Part shown: positions 1 through 9,155 of the stretch, piece after piece
Position numbering within the stretch: position 1 is the stretch's first letter
How the letters are laid out: each line of letters begins with the position of its first letter
Translations under genes and position numbers: made by a program
Source of the DNA: Acidithiobacillus caldus ATCC 51756
GTDB lineage: Bacteria; Pseudomonadota; Gammaproteobacteria; Acidithiobacillales; Acidithiobacillaceae
Length of the DNA stretch: 64,000 bases
Direction of reading: 5' to 3'
NCBI RefSeq assembly: GCF_000175575.2
Contig: NZ_CP005986.1
Location: 124,001 to 188,000 of the forward strand
Notes under the pieces: model-generated
Databases searched by the model: none
What the model was told of the DNA's origin: nothing
Seen by the model: the letters and a program-made list of their open reading frames with translations, nothing else

Positions 1-245
1 TCTGGCTCTACCCCGACACCCCGATGGCGGTGTTCGACGGGTTGGCCTCGCGTCTGACCCGCGAGCTCGCCCAGGCCGCCGTGCTCGGCTGGGACCTGAC
101 CCGCTCCTGGCTGATCGGGCAGTTGCAGCAAGCCGGTATCCACAAGGTCGCGCTGCTCAGTCCGGACGCGGACATTCGTATCCACAGCACCCAGGCGGTG
201 CGCCTGACCGATGTTCAGCTGACCTTCGCGGGCAGAGACCGGTAA
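1..245 (+). CDS. Phage baseplate assembly protein J, C-terminal part (5' partial)
   Basis: The reading frame is open from the window edge (first full codon at 3) to a TAA at 243-245, so the N-terminus lies outside the window. About 80 residues are visible, including a stretch reading GWDLTRSWLIGQLQQAGI and ending in DVQLTFAGRDR. This resembles the C-terminal end of P2 gpJ-like baseplate wedge proteins. The call rests mainly on position: in P2-like phages J lies directly upstream of I, and gene I starts 37 bases downstream here. With so little sequence the family assignment is moderate. Confidence 0.6.
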   Translation, partial: WLYPDTPMAVFDGLASRLTRELAQAAVLGWDLTRSWLIGQLQQAGIHKVALLSPDADIRIHSTQAVRLTDVQLTFAGRDR

Positions 246-282
246 GCGCGCCGCCCTGGGGTTTCTCTACCCAGGAGGGCGC

Positions 283-1854
283 ATGACATCGGATCACCTG
301 CTGCCGCCCAATGCCACGGCGCTGGAGCGTTCGCTGTCGCTCTCGACCGACCTGTTGACCCGACTGGGCGGCGAGACCGAGCCCCTCAAGGGCTTCAAGA
401 CCGACCCCAGCGACAGTCTTTTGCCCTGGTTGATCTGGGAGTACGGACTGGGCGAACTGCTGCCCTACCTGCCCGATCCTCGCCGGGCGATTGCCGAAGG
501 CATCCGCTGGCAACGCTTGCGCGGTACCCCGGCAGCGCTCACGACCGCCTTGTCGTGGATCGGTGCGACCGCCACGGTCGAGCAGGAAACGCCCGGCATT
601 CACTTTGCGGAGTTCCAGTTCGATCCGGGTCAGGTGCTGGATGACGATGGGGCCATCGCTAACCTGATCGCCATCGCCCGGTTGTCGGCACCGGCCAGAA
701 GCCGCCTGTCACGCATCTACCACGGCTGGGATCTGCGCCGTCTGGTGCTCGATGAGAGTCGGCTGGGCGAGGCGCTGCTGTCGGACCACAGCGGCGTGTT
801 CTGGCGGGATGGGCAGACCAAGCTGTCGTTTGGCCGGGTCCGCCAATTGGCGAACCCGCCGCCCGACATCGTGCTGGCGCCCGCGCGGGAAGCCGTGCGC
901 TTTGCGATCGCGCGCCTGATGGATCGCTACTTGTTGAGCTTCTCGGCCCTTGGTGATCCGGGCCATACGCCCAACGAGGAGATTCTGCATTCGCACCTGT
1001 TCACGCTGGCCAATGCGCAGGGAGTGCCCGACCCCGTCGGCGTGCGACCCGAGCGCAGGTTTTGCAAAGCGATGGTGGTGCTCTCGGACAGCACGCCCTT
1101 GGGCGACATCAACGCCAACCTGCCGAGGTTTGTCTGGCAGGAACACGGCGAACAATTCGGACTCGGTAAGGGCACCTTGTCCGAATCGGATCATCGCCTG
1201 CGCCGAGTGGAAGTGCTGGAGCGCTTTTATGCCCAGCATCCGACGGCGCTGGCGGTCCCGGTCGTTGAAGTCACGCCGGGCCGATCACCAACAACCACCG
1301 CCACCGTGCGCGCCCGCGCCGATACGGCGCTGGGCGTACTGCGCCTGGGCGATGTCATGCCGGCCCGGGATGTCCTGTCCCTGACACGGCTGTACAGCCT
1401 GATCCAGGCGCCGCTGCCTGACCCCGCGAGTTTGCGCCCACGTCTGTACCAACGGGCGCAAGTAGTGCTCTCCGAGGTGACGCTGGGCGATGTGAACAGC
1501 CGCACCCCACGTCGGGCCATCTATCGCACCCGGCCTGTTGCCCGACTGGGTGATCTCACTTTGGGTGAGGCCGCTGAGATCGAATGGCGGCCACTCACCG
1601 AGATGCAAATTTGCACATCGGTACTGACGCCGCCACTGCCCTATGACTTTGAAGACGCTGCGGCAAGGATGCTGCGCCTGCTGTCTCAGGCCACTGAGCC
1701 CTATGTCTCGGCGGTGCTGCAGCCGGCACGGATCTCGACGGCCAGTACCCGCGCTGCCTGGCGCGGCCAGACCTGGACCGGCGTGCGCTGGCCACGTTCA
1801 ACCTGGACCGATACCCGCGAGCTGATCGGCAGCGCCCATAGCACGCGGTCCTGA
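283..1854 (+). CDS. Phage tail protein I (P2 gpI-like) with long C-terminal extension
   Basis: This is a baseplate component that in P2 sits between gpJ and the tail fibres. The ATG at 283 follows AGGAGG at about 272-277. Residues 1-180 have the gpI layout (LLPPNATALERSLS near the start, then LLPWLIWEYGLGELLPYL and GTPAALTTALSWIG). P2 gpI is about 176 residues, whereas this protein has 523. The extra 340 residues contain an imperfect internal repeat: VVLSDSTPLGDIN near residue 265 and VVLSEVTLGDVN near residue 394. The extension may replace or anchor a fibre or adhesin, which is inference. It is the first gene of a same-strand late block with short intergenic gaps. Confidence 0.8.
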   Translation: MTSDHLLPPNATALERSLSLSTDLLTRLGGETEPLKGFKTDPSDSLLPWLIWEYGLGELLPYLPDPRRAIAEGIRWQRLRGTPAALTTALSWIGATATVEQETPGIHFAEFQFDPGQVLDDDGAIANLIAIARLSAPARSRLSRIYHGWDLRRLVLDESRLGEALLSDHSGVFWRDGQTKLSFGRVRQLANPPPDIVLAPAREAVRFAIARLMDRYLLSFSALGDPGHTPNEEILHSHLFTLANAQGVPDPVGVRPERRFCKAMVVLSDSTPLGDINANLPRFVWQEHGEQFGLGKGTLSESDHRLRRVEVLERFYAQHPTALAVPVVEVTPGRSPTTTATVRARADTALGVLRLGDVMPARDVLSLTRLYSLIQAPLPDPASLRPRLYQRAQVVLSEVTLGDVNSRTPRRAIYRTRPVARLGDLTLGEAAEIEWRPLTEMQICTSVLTPPLPYDFEDAAARMLRLLSQATEPYVSAVLQPARISTASTRAAWRGQTWTGVRWPRSTWTDTRELIGSAHSTRS

Positions 1855-1887
1855 TTTTCTGACCCCATTCATTTCCTGGAGCACCCG

Positions 1888-2580
1888 ATGGCCATCCTGA
1901 CTGCCAGCGGTCGCGCGGCCCTTGCCGCCGCGATCAAACAACAGACCCTGCACCTCGCCTTGGGCGAGGGCGACCCCTTGTGGGACACCACCAACGCGAT
2001 CAGCCCCCCGTTTGATGAGGCTGGGGTGATTGAGCTGGGTTTCCAGCATCTGGCCGACATCCGCGTCACCTCACTCGATGACCAGACCGAATACGCGCTC
2101 GACATCGACTACAGCGCCAATGCCCGTGAGGGCGTGATCCGGCGTCTGCCTGACAGCACCATCCCGGAAGGCGGTGACGTCACCGTCCACTTCAAGGTCA
2201 CGCACCCGCCCGAGTCGATTGGCCAGACGGCGCTGCTGCGCGAAGTGGGCCGCCGGGTGGTGGACGAGGTGCATTTCGTCACGGCCGACCCCGAAGGCGA
2301 GATCGTCGTGCCGACTGGGCGCTACCGGCTGGTCACCGAGCCCACGAACCACCTGTTCATCCGCGTGCGTTTCGACTTCGAGGATGCCGCCACCAGCGTG
2401 GTGCGCGAGCAAGGCCTCTTCGTCGGCACCCAGACCGATCCCGCTTTGCCTATCGGGCAGAAGTTTTTCATCCCCGCCCAGATCACCGATCCGGGCATTT
2501 TGCTCGTGCTGCAGAACTCGGTGCCCATCGTGCGCCAGCCTTCGACGCGCGAGACCTTCGAATTCGTCGTCACGTTCTAA
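1888..2580 (+). CDS. Phage tail/fibre-associated protein (unknown, 230 aa)
   Basis: The ATG at 1888 is preceded by a CTGGAG ribosome-binding site. The N-terminus (MAILTASGRAALAAAI) resembles the start of fibre-attachment proteins in which an ILTxxGRAALAxA helix is followed by beta-rich sequence. The rest is beta-strand-rich with no signal peptide or membrane segment. It lies between gpI and the large DUF4815-like protein, where P2 has its fibre gene H, so a baseplate-proximal fibre or connector role is likely. Beyond that position I do not recognise the family with certainty. Confidence 0.6.
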   Translation: MAILTASGRAALAAAIKQQTLHLALGEGDPLWDTTNAISPPFDEAGVIELGFQHLADIRVTSLDDQTEYALDIDYSANAREGVIRRLPDSTIPEGGDVTVHFKVTHPPESIGQTALLREVGRRVVDEVHFVTADPEGEIVVPTGRYRLVTEPTNHLFIRVRFDFEDAATSVVREQGLFVGTQTDPALPIGQKFFIPAQITDPGILLVLQNSVPIVRQPSTRETFEFVVTF

Positions 2581-2592
2581 GCGAGGCCATCC

Positions 2593-5500
2593 ATGATCGA
2601 GCGTTACTACAACCTGTTTGACCCGGCCAAGCATTACAGCCAGCTCTTGTTCCGCGCCGGCGATGGCCTGCAGTCCCGAGAACTCAACGAGATCCAGACG
2701 ACCCTGATCCACCGCCTGCAAGGCGTGGCCGATGCCTTACTCAAGGATGGCGACATCGTGTCCGGCTGCAATCTGCAGGTCAATCCCGATACCGGCGCAG
2801 TAACGCTGGAGGCGGGTCGCGTCTATCTGCGCGGCGCGGTGCGCGATGTGCCGGCCGCCACTTTCACAGTGCCTGTTGATGGTCGCGTGGCCGTCGGTGT
2901 GCGCTTCACCACCCGCATCGTCACCGAACTCGAAGACCCCAACCTACGCGAGCCCGCCGTCGGCGTGCGCAACTACCAGGAGCCGGGGGCCGGTCGTCTG
3001 CAGGAGACCATCGCCTGGGGCTGGGAAGGCGCGGGCACCAGTGACGGTCAGCCCGGTGACTTCCACGCCGTCTATGCGCTGGACAATGGCATCCTCGAGA
3101 ACCGCCGCCAGCCGCCCGTGCTCGATGGCGTGATCGCGAGCCTGGCGCGCTACGACTATGACGCCAACGGCCACTACGTCACCGAAGGGCTGGGCGTCCG
3201 ATTCCTCAGTACCGATGCCCAAGAGCACATCTTCTCGGTCGCCGAAGGCCGGGCCAACATCGACGGTTTCAAAGTCGAGCGCAGCCAATCGCAGCGCCTG
3301 CGGCTGCCCATCGATCCGGATTTGCAGCGGGTGTCCTCGGAACCGCAGGTCTTCAATGATTCGGGCGATGGATCGATGGTCGTCACCATCAACCGGCCAC
3401 CGCTAGCCCAGGTGCTCGACATCAAGGTCACCCAACAAAAGACCGAAACGGTGGCGCACGGTGCCTTCACCGGTAGCCGCGATGTGCTGACCGAACCGAC
3501 GGTGGTCGCGGTGCTGGAGATCAAACAGGGTGGAACGACCTACGTGCAAGGCACTGATTACAAGGTGGTGGGCGATGAGATCGACTGGAGCCCGGGGGGT
3601 GCCGAGCCGGCTCCCGGATCGAGCTACCAGGTCACCTACCAGTACATCGCCAGCATCACGCCGACCGAATTGACCGACACCGGCTTCAAAGTGGCTGGCG
3701 TCGTACAGGGCTCGACGATGTACATCGACTACCAGTGGAAGCTGCCGCGCGTGGATGTGCTGGCGCTCACCGCCGATGGCCAGGTCGAGCGCATCAAGGG
3801 CATCAGCCAAGTGCGCAATCCCGTCGCACCCACCGTCCCGGCCTCGCGCCTGGCGCTGGCGGAGATTGCCTACGACTGGCGCAGTGGTTCGCAGCCGGTC
3901 GTGCGCAATGTGGCGATTCGCACCATCAAGGTCGCGGAACTGACCGCGATGCAGCGCCAGATCGCGGACCTCTACGATCTGATGGCGCTCGAACGGCTGC
4001 GGGTCGACGCCAATATCCGTGAGCCCGCCGTCAAGAAGGGGCTGTTCGTCGACAACTTCCTCGACGATGACCTGCGCGACCATGGTGCAGCGCAAACCGG
4101 GGCCATTGTGGCCGGGGTGCTGACGCTGCCGATCACTGCTTCGGCGCAGCACGCCAAGGAGAACGGTAATGCGCTGCTGACGTTGGACTACACCCTGACC
4201 CCGGTGATCGAGCAGCTGGCCCGTACCGGGTCGATGAAGATCAACCCCTACCAGGCCTTCGAGCCGGTGCCGGCCCGGGTGACGTTGAATCCGGCGGTGG
4301 ACCAGTTCACGGTGACGAATACCACCTGGGCCTCGGACGTCACCGAGCGGCTCATCACCGGCAGCGGCTTGCTCGAGCAGGTCGTCGAGGTTCGCCGTTC
4401 GGAGCAGGTGCTGGCCTCCTCGAGTGAGGAGGCACGGTTTCTGCGCAGCATCGATGTGGCCTACACCGTCATGGGCTTTGGGCCGAACGAGGCGCTGGCG
4501 CAACTGCGCTTCGACGGCCTCGTGATCGGCCAGCCCTCCGGCAAGGCGGCCGATGCTGCCGGTCTGCTCACAGGCAGCTTCCGCATCCCGCAGGCCATCC
4601 CCGCCGGTGCGAAGCTGGTGGAATTCCTGGGTGCCGGCGGCAGCTACGGCTCCGCCACCTACGTCGGTCGGGGTCAGATCGTGACGGAGACCCGTCGTCG
4701 CATCCTGACCACGGTAGTGCGTCGCTGGGACCCACTGGCGCAGACCTTCACGTTGCCCGAGCGCCGCACCATCGGTGGCTTGGAGTTGTGGTTCACCACC
4801 AAGGGCGGCGCTGCGCCAGTGATCGTGCAGATCCGTGAAACCCAAGTGGGCCTCCCGACCACGACCGTGCTGACTGAAGGTCGCCTGGCGGCTGCTGACA
4901 TCAAGACCGATGGCAACCCGACCCGGATCACCCTCGATCCGGTGGCACTTGAGGCCAACCGCGAGTACGCCATCGTGGTGCTCACCGACGATGCGAACCA
5001 CGCCGTGTCGGTGGCCGAGCTCGGCAAATACGACCCGCGCACCGGCTGGGTCACGGCGCAGCCCTACCAGATCGGGGTACTGCTCTCGTCCTCCAACGGC
5101 ATCACCTGGACGCCGCACCAGACGCAGGACCTGACGTTTCGACTCTTGGGTTGCCGCTTCACGCAGCAGTCCAAGACGATCAGTTTGGGCCAGTACACGG
5201 TGACCAATCTGTCGGATCTGATGGCACTTGCCGGCGTTGAACGCCCTGCGGCCGGCACCGATGTGCAGTTCCTGGCGACCGACCCCCAGGGGCGGATCTA
5301 CACCCTGTCGGAAGACCAGGGACTGGCGCTCACCGAGAAGCTCTCCGGCAACCTGGCGGTGTCGGCCAAGCTGACGGGTTCGGAGACGGCCAGTCCGATC
5401 TTGTATCCGGGCACCCAGCTGGTGTTCGGCACGCTCGAAGCCGCAGGCGACTACCTGTCGCGCGCCATTCCCGCTGCTGCCACCTTCAATGTGTCCGTCA

Positions 5501-5748
5501 CCTTCGATGCGCTCACCCCCGGCACGTCCAGTGTCACGGTGCAGGCCGAGTCCGGCACGCCAGGCAGTTTTACAGACCTGGCGCTGGACAAGGGCGTGGA
5601 AGTGGGCAACGGCTGGGTCGAGCGCACCTACAAGGCCAGCAGCCTCGTTGGCGTCGGTGCCGACCGCACCACGCGCGTGAAGCTGGCGTTGTCCGGCAAT
5701 CCCCAGCACCGGCCCTTCGTGCGCAACCTGCGCGTCATCGTCACCTGA
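2593..5748 (+). CDS. Large phage tail fibre/baseplate protein, DUF4815-like
   Basis: This 1051-residue protein starts MIERYYNLFDPAKHYSQLLF, followed by RAGDGLQSRELNEIQ near residues 22-36. That is the characteristic opening of DUF4815 phage structural proteins, found near baseplate genes of contractile-tail phages. The remainder is long, beta-rich, hydrophilic sequence (for example TFTLPERRTIGGLELWFTT around residue 718) and fits a trimeric or receptor-facing structure. It has no transmembrane segments. The gene begins 12 bases after its upstream neighbour. It probably sits at the tail tip or host-recognition apparatus (inference). Confidence 0.75.
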   Translation: MIERYYNLFDPAKHYSQLLFRAGDGLQSRELNEIQTTLIHRLQGVADALLKDGDIVSGCNLQVNPDTGAVTLEAGRVYLRGAVRDVPAATFTVPVDGRVAVGVRFTTRIVTELEDPNLREPAVGVRNYQEPGAGRLQETIAWGWEGAGTSDGQPGDFHAVYALDNGILENRRQPPVLDGVIASLARYDYDANGHYVTEGLGVRFLSTDAQEHIFSVAEGRANIDGFKVERSQSQRLRLPIDPDLQRVSSEPQVFNDSGDGSMVVTINRPPLAQVLDIKVTQQKTETVAHGAFTGSRDVLTEPTVVAVLEIKQGGTTYVQGTDYKVVGDEIDWSPGGAEPAPGSSYQVTYQYIASITPTELTDTGFKVAGVVQGSTMYIDYQWKLPRVDVLALTADGQVERIKGISQVRNPVAPTVPASRLALAEIAYDWRSGSQPVVRNVAIRTIKVAELTAMQRQIADLYDLMALERLRVDANIREPAVKKGLFVDNFLDDDLRDHGAAQTGAIVAGVLTLPITASAQHAKENGNALLTLDYTLTPVIEQLARTGSMKINPYQAFEPVPARVTLNPAVDQFTVTNTTWASDVTERLITGSGLLEQVVEVRRSEQVLASSSEEARFLRSIDVAYTVMGFGPNEALAQLRFDGLVIGQPSGKAADAAGLLTGSFRIPQAIPAGAKLVEFLGAGGSYGSATYVGRGQIVTETRRRILTTVVRRWDPLAQTFTLPERRTIGGLELWFTTKGGAAPVIVQIRETQVGLPTTTVLTEGRLAAADIKTDGNPTRITLDPVALEANREYAIVVLTDDANHAVSVAELGKYDPRTGWVTAQPYQIGVLLSSSNGITWTPHQTQDLTFRLLGCRFTQQSKTISLGQYTVTNLSDLMALAGVERPAAGTDVQFLATDPQGRIYTLSEDQGLALTEKLSGNLAVSAKLTGSETASPILYPGTQLVFGTLEAAGDYLSRAIPAAATFNVSVTFDALTPGTSSVTVQAESGTPGSFTDLALDKGVEVGNGWVERTYKASSLVGVGADRTTRVKLALSGNPQHRPFVRNLRVIVT

Positions 5749-5760
5749 TGGGGGTGAGCG

Positions 5761-6009
5761 ATGACCCAGGAGCGCACACCGCGCGGCTATCCACTGCCGC
5801 ACCCGACACATCTTCTGTCGGACGACGTGCATCGACTGCGCGAGGCGATCACCCGCATCGACGCCGACATCACCGAGGCGGCGCAGCAGCACTCGAGTGT
5901 GAGCACCTTTTTGTCTGGTGCGATCGATGGCCTGGCGGCCGAGCAGTCGGCCACCGACCGCTACGTGCATCGGCTGCGTCTGCGCGCTTTGCACGGGTAT
6001 GACTTTTGA
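5761..6009 (+). CDS. Small phage protein of the fibre block (82 aa, unknown)
   Basis: The ATG at 5761 lies 12 bases after the preceding stop, with GGGGGTGAG as ribosome-binding site. The protein is short, hydrophilic and helical (VHRLREAITRIDADITEAA near residues 23-41), with no signal or membrane segment. Similar short helical proteins accompany DUF4815 tail proteins in prophages, which suggests an accessory or chaperone role for the fibre, but I cannot name a family. It overlaps no other credible gene. Confidence 0.55.
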   Translation: MTQERTPRGYPLPHPTHLLSDDVHRLREAITRIDADITEAAQQHSSVSTFLSGAIDGLAAEQSATDRYVHRLRLRALHGYDF

Positions 6010-6023
6010 GCGAGGAGCCACAC

Positions 6024-6551
6024 ATGGCACGTGATCCCCTGTTGCGCGACGCAGTGCGCGCGATCAAGACCAAGATCGGAGTGGCGGCGGAGACCGCCAC
6101 ACCGGAGGAGCTGGCCTATCTCGGTACCGCGATTGACCGCATTGGCGGGCGCGCGACCGTCCTCGAAGTCGAGGAGATGGGTGACATCAAGATCGCCGAG
6201 ATCACCGAGCACGCGGCATCGGTCGAGTCGCAGACGATTGCCAGCATCACCGCCACCAAGGAGGCAGCCGAGGCGTCGGTGACCGCCACCAAGGAGGCGG
6301 CGGAGGGCTACATCGTGGCGACGCGCAATGCCGCGCAGGCCGAGATCGACGCCACCAAGGTCAGCGCCGTCAACACGGTCAATGCCGCGCGCGACGCAGC
6401 GGTCAATACCGCCAACGCCAACCGTGATGCCGTCATCGCCGAGGTCAATGCCTTCAAGGCGGCTGCCTTGGCCGACGTGGCGGCCGCTGCTGGCAGCGTG
6501 ACGCAGCAGCTTGTGTTTGGCGCGCGGGCGTTTTTCTACGCGCAGATGTAA
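6024..6551 (+). CDS. Alanine-rich coiled-coil phage fibre-type protein
   Basis: The start is placed at the ATG at 6024, preceded by GCGAGGAG, rather than at a TTG at 6006 that overlaps the previous stop. The 175-residue product is dominated by a continuous Ala/Glu/Thr heptad region. It includes two near-identical TATKEAAEA-type units around residues 77-95, typical of trimeric coiled-coil shafts. It has no signal peptide. Its position among fibre-block genes supports a shaft or neck role in a tail fibre. The exact family is not recognised. Confidence 0.6.
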   Translation: MARDPLLRDAVRAIKTKIGVAAETATPEELAYLGTAIDRIGGRATVLEVEEMGDIKIAEITEHAASVESQTIASITATKEAAEASVTATKEAAEGYIVATRNAAQAEIDATKVSAVNTVNAARDAAVNTANANRDAVIAEVNAFKAAALADVAAAAGSVTQQLVFGARAFFYAQM

Positions 6552-6572
6552 CCCTCTTGAAGGAGTCAACCC

Positions 6573-6884
6573 ATGGGCTTGTTAGCAACCCTCAAATCCG
6601 CTGCCGGTACGGCGGCTGTGCTCTACACCGTACCGACCGGGCGGTCGGCTACGGTCAATCTGTCTGCTTGCAATGCGGGGCAGGCGGACGCGCGTGTGCG
6701 CGTGGCTGTCGGCACCGGCGATGCACCGCCTGGGAGCGGCTGGATCGAGTTTGATGCGACGCTGGCGTCGTCGAGTGTGCTCGAGCGCACGGCGATTGCG
6801 CTGGCCGCTGGTGAGCGTTTGTTCGTGCAGGCGAGCACGGCGGATGTTTGTTTCAACGCCTGGGGCATCGAGGAGGTCGCGTAA
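6573..6884 (+). CDS. Small phage structural protein (103 aa), likely fibre tip or decoration
   Basis: The ATG at 6573 follows GAAGGAG. The protein is compact and beta-rich (VLYTVPTGRSATVNLSACN; VLERTAIALAAGERLFVQAS), resembling small virion beta-sandwich proteins annotated hypothetical next to fibre genes. The stop overlaps the next start by one base (TAATG at 6882-6886), implying translational coupling. No catalytic motif is visible. Confidence 0.55.
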   Translation: MGLLATLKSAAGTAAVLYTVPTGRSATVNLSACNAGQADARVRVAVGTGDAPPGSGWIEFDATLASSSVLERTAIALAAGERLFVQASTADVCFNAWGIEEVA

Positions 6885-8296
6885 TGGGACGGTATCTATC
6901 CAATCCGCTCGGCCGCAGTGACGGCCCCGTGAGCGATGTGCGTTACGCCGTGTGCAACTTCGGGGGCAGCGGGGGCAGTTACTACCGGCTGCTTGATGGC
7001 GACTTCAAGCCGGCGCGACAGATCCCGAATCTTGCGCCCGCGATGACGCCCATCTCGGTCAGTGCCTATGCCTCTTACGGCACCGTCCAGCCCTCCGGGT
7101 TGGGGATTTCGCTGGACCCGGTGTTTGCGCTGGGCGGGGCTTGGTCGGGACCGGCCAACACCAGTGGAACCTCGACCTACTACGACGGTGCGCTGCAACA
7201 GGCCATCAACTTCGGCGGAGCCACTGCCGCGCCGAGCACCAGCAACAGCAATTACGACCACTACACCGGCCGCTGCGGCGAGTTCGGCCACGACCGCTGG
7301 AACCTCGACAACCGTGGCGCGATCCTGCTGCCCCAGCGCAGCCCGACCTTCGGGGTGGAGACCAAGACCGAAGCGAACGATGCCTTCGTCAATGGCGATC
7401 TGGCCGACGGGAGCCTCACGCTGCTGCTTTGGAATGGACGCCTGTATCTCACCCGCCGCGCTGAGGTGGAAACGGTGGTGGTTTCCAACGGCGTCCGGGG
7501 CTGGATCAGCCGCTTCACCGTCCCAGGGTTGCCCAACGGCTACTTTGGCACGGCGTCCTACAACCGCACCCGCAACGAGATCGTCATCCTGGGCGGCAGT
7601 TCCGCCACGTCCAGCAGCGGGATGTGGCTGCGGCTGTACCGCAATCTGCCGGTGCTCGACGAGACCAGCAACCTGGAGACCATCCTGTCGGCCATCACGC
7701 CGCTCGAGGTGGCGATCACCTGGTCGGGCTGGACGCCGGCAGCCAATGCCGAAGCGGTCGGTGGGGCCACGCCGGTGCTCACCGATAACGGCGATGTCTA
7801 CATCGGCTTCTTCAACGCCGGTACTGCGCTTTATGTGGTGCGCTTGCCGCGTACTGGGGACACCACCTTCGGTGCCCTGGTCAATGCCATTTCCTTTGGC
7901 GTGACAACCAGCTATGGCCGGCACAACGCCCGGGGTTCCGGGATGCAGGTGATGCAGACCCGCGATGGCAGCACCGTGGCCTTCTACAGCCAGTACTACT
8001 ACTACGGCGCGGGCCTGGGGGTCATCACCGTCAACAAGCGCTCGAGCAGCGCCCGGGTGATGTACGCCGACAACCAGACCTCGGACGGTCGCAGTCTGCT
8101 GCACTGGGGTGCGTCGGGTTTTGCGGTGGCGTTCAATGCGTCGAGCAGCTACAGCGCGGGCAGCAGCGGTGCGGTGTACGGCTACGACTGTGCGGTGCAA
8201 ACCGCCACCGTGTCCCCGGCGCAAATCGTGCTGCCCATTCCCAACGGCTACAACACCGGCGGCACCTATCCCTTCTACGTGGAGGTCAGTGTATGA
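6884..8296 (+). CDS. Putative phage tail fibre/receptor-binding protein (470 aa)
   Basis: The ATG at 6884 is coupled to the upstream stop and is preceded by GAGGAGG, so it is preferred over a start 36 bases upstream. The sequence is rich in Gly, Ser, Tyr and Thr, with repeated short beta segments (SNYDHYTGRCGEFGHDRWN; YYYYGAGLGVITVNK). This composition is common in fibre tips and receptor-binding domains. There is no signal peptide. It is the last large gene before the small genes that close the fibre block, the usual place for host-range determinants. No catalytic site is recognised. Confidence 0.55.
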   Translation: MGRYLSNPLGRSDGPVSDVRYAVCNFGGSGGSYYRLLDGDFKPARQIPNLAPAMTPISVSAYASYGTVQPSGLGISLDPVFALGGAWSGPANTSGTSTYYDGALQQAINFGGATAAPSTSNSNYDHYTGRCGEFGHDRWNLDNRGAILLPQRSPTFGVETKTEANDAFVNGDLADGSLTLLLWNGRLYLTRRAEVETVVVSNGVRGWISRFTVPGLPNGYFGTASYNRTRNEIVILGGSSATSSSGMWLRLYRNLPVLDETSNLETILSAITPLEVAITWSGWTPAANAEAVGGATPVLTDNGDVYIGFFNAGTALYVVRLPRTGDTTFGALVNAISFGVTTSYGRHNARGSGMQVMQTRDGSTVAFYSQYYYYGAGLGVITVNKRSSSARVMYADNQTSDGRSLLHWGASGFAVAFNASSSYSAGSSGAVYGYDCAVQTATVSPAQIVLPIPNGYNTGGTYPFYVEVSV

Positions 8297-8745
8297 GTGT
8301 CTATTTCGATATCCGCAACGACGCGGTGGCGGTGATTGAGACCGACACACCCGAGACCGGCTGGATCAAATTGACCACCAAACAGTCGCGGCTGGCGGCC
8401 CGCTACCGAGTCGAGGCGGGCAAGGTGGTGGACGCCTATCCCGGCAAGACGGACGAGGAGGTGCTGGCCGCGATTGCCGAGCAGCAGGCGGCGCAGGAGC
8501 AACCAACCAAGCCGTCGTCTCCGCGTGTCTTGACCAAGTTGCAATTCCTCAACCGCTTCACGAACGAGGAACTGGCCGCTGTGTACACGGCGGCCAAGAC
8601 CAACGTGCTGATTGAGGTTTTCCTGGACAAGCTAAAGCTCGCGCAGGAAATCAACCTGGACGACCCGCAGACCGTGGGCGGCTTGCAAGCGCTGGCGGCG
8701 GTTGGATTGCTGTCGGAGGCCCGCGTGCAGGAGGTGCTGGCGTGA
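8293..8745 (+). CDS. Phage protein, possible fibre-assembly or tail accessory protein
   Basis: It overlaps the preceding gene by four bases (GTATGAGTG region). The N-terminal part (residues 1-50) is beta-rich. The middle holds a Pro/Gln linker (AAQEQPTKPSSPRVLTK near residues 65-81), followed by a helical C-terminal segment beginning LQFLNRFTNEELAAVYTAAK. Its position directly after the putative receptor-binding gene is where fibre-assembly chaperones usually lie. I do not recognise a named family. Confidence 0.5.
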   Translation: MSVYFDIRNDAVAVIETDTPETGWIKLTTKQSRLAARYRVEAGKVVDAYPGKTDEEVLAAIAEQQAAQEQPTKPSSPRVLTKLQFLNRFTNEELAAVYTAAKTNVLIEVFLDKLKLAQEINLDDPQTVGGLQALAAVGLLSEARVQEVLA

Positions 8746-9074
8746 TGCGGACGCTGCAGCGCGCCATCGGACAGCGTCTGTCGCTGTTGGCGATCTGGCT
8801 GCTGTGTCAGGTCGCCGCAGCGGTGGCATCCGCGTGGATGCTGCTGGCCATCGTCACCGGTTCCCGCCGCGCCTGGACGCTGGCGGTGTCCTACGACCAG
8901 CTCGCCAACGCTGCGTTTGGCGGGCACGAGGACGAGACGATCTCCAGCCGCGCCGGTAAAGCCGCACGCCGAGGCAAGCGCTGGGCCTGCGTGCTGTGCC
9001 GGCTGCTGGATCGGCTTGACCCCGGGCACTGCGAGAAGGCCATCGAGCCGGATCGGGGCACGGCGCTGCGCTGA
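8745..9074 (+). CDS. Small phage membrane protein (109 aa)
   Basis: The ATG at 8745 overlaps the preceding TGA by one base. One strong hydrophobic segment (LLAIWLLCQVAAAVASAWML, residues 14-33) is followed by a hydrophilic, basic C-terminal half ending in a Cys-containing stretch (WACVLCRLLDRLDPGHC). It could be an accessory lysis or membrane protein of the prophage. No family is assigned. It is the last gene before a strong terminator at 9118. Confidence 0.5.
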   Translation: MRTLQRAIGQRLSLLAIWLLCQVAAAVASAWMLLAIVTGSRRAWTLAVSYDQLANAAFGGHEDETISSRAGKAARRGKRWACVLCRLLDRLDPGHCEKAIEPDRGTALR

Positions 9075-9117
9075 GCGCTCAATCTCAGCGCATCCAACTC
9101 CTTTTCAACCCCCCCGT

Positions 9118-9141
9118 AATCCGCCAATTGGCGGATTTTTT
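9118..9141 (+). terminator. Rho-independent terminator upstream of the tail sheath gene
   Basis: A perfect 20-base palindrome at 9118-9137 (AATCCGCCAATTGGCGGATT) runs directly into a T tract. It closes the fibre block. It lies only 18 bases before the ATG of the tail sheath gene, so any promoter for the next operon must overlap or precede it. Confidence 0.85.
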
Positions 9142-9155
9142 GTCTGGAGACACGC

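Noticed and set aside
3403-6030. 875-codon open frame on the reverse strand across the DUF4815-like gene
   Set aside because: Low-complexity His/Arg/Gly-rich translation, no ribosome-binding site, and lies antisense to a well-supported gene. It is a high-G+C shadow, as are the reverse frames at 6896-8350, 9105-10598, 13267-14453 and 25050-26564.
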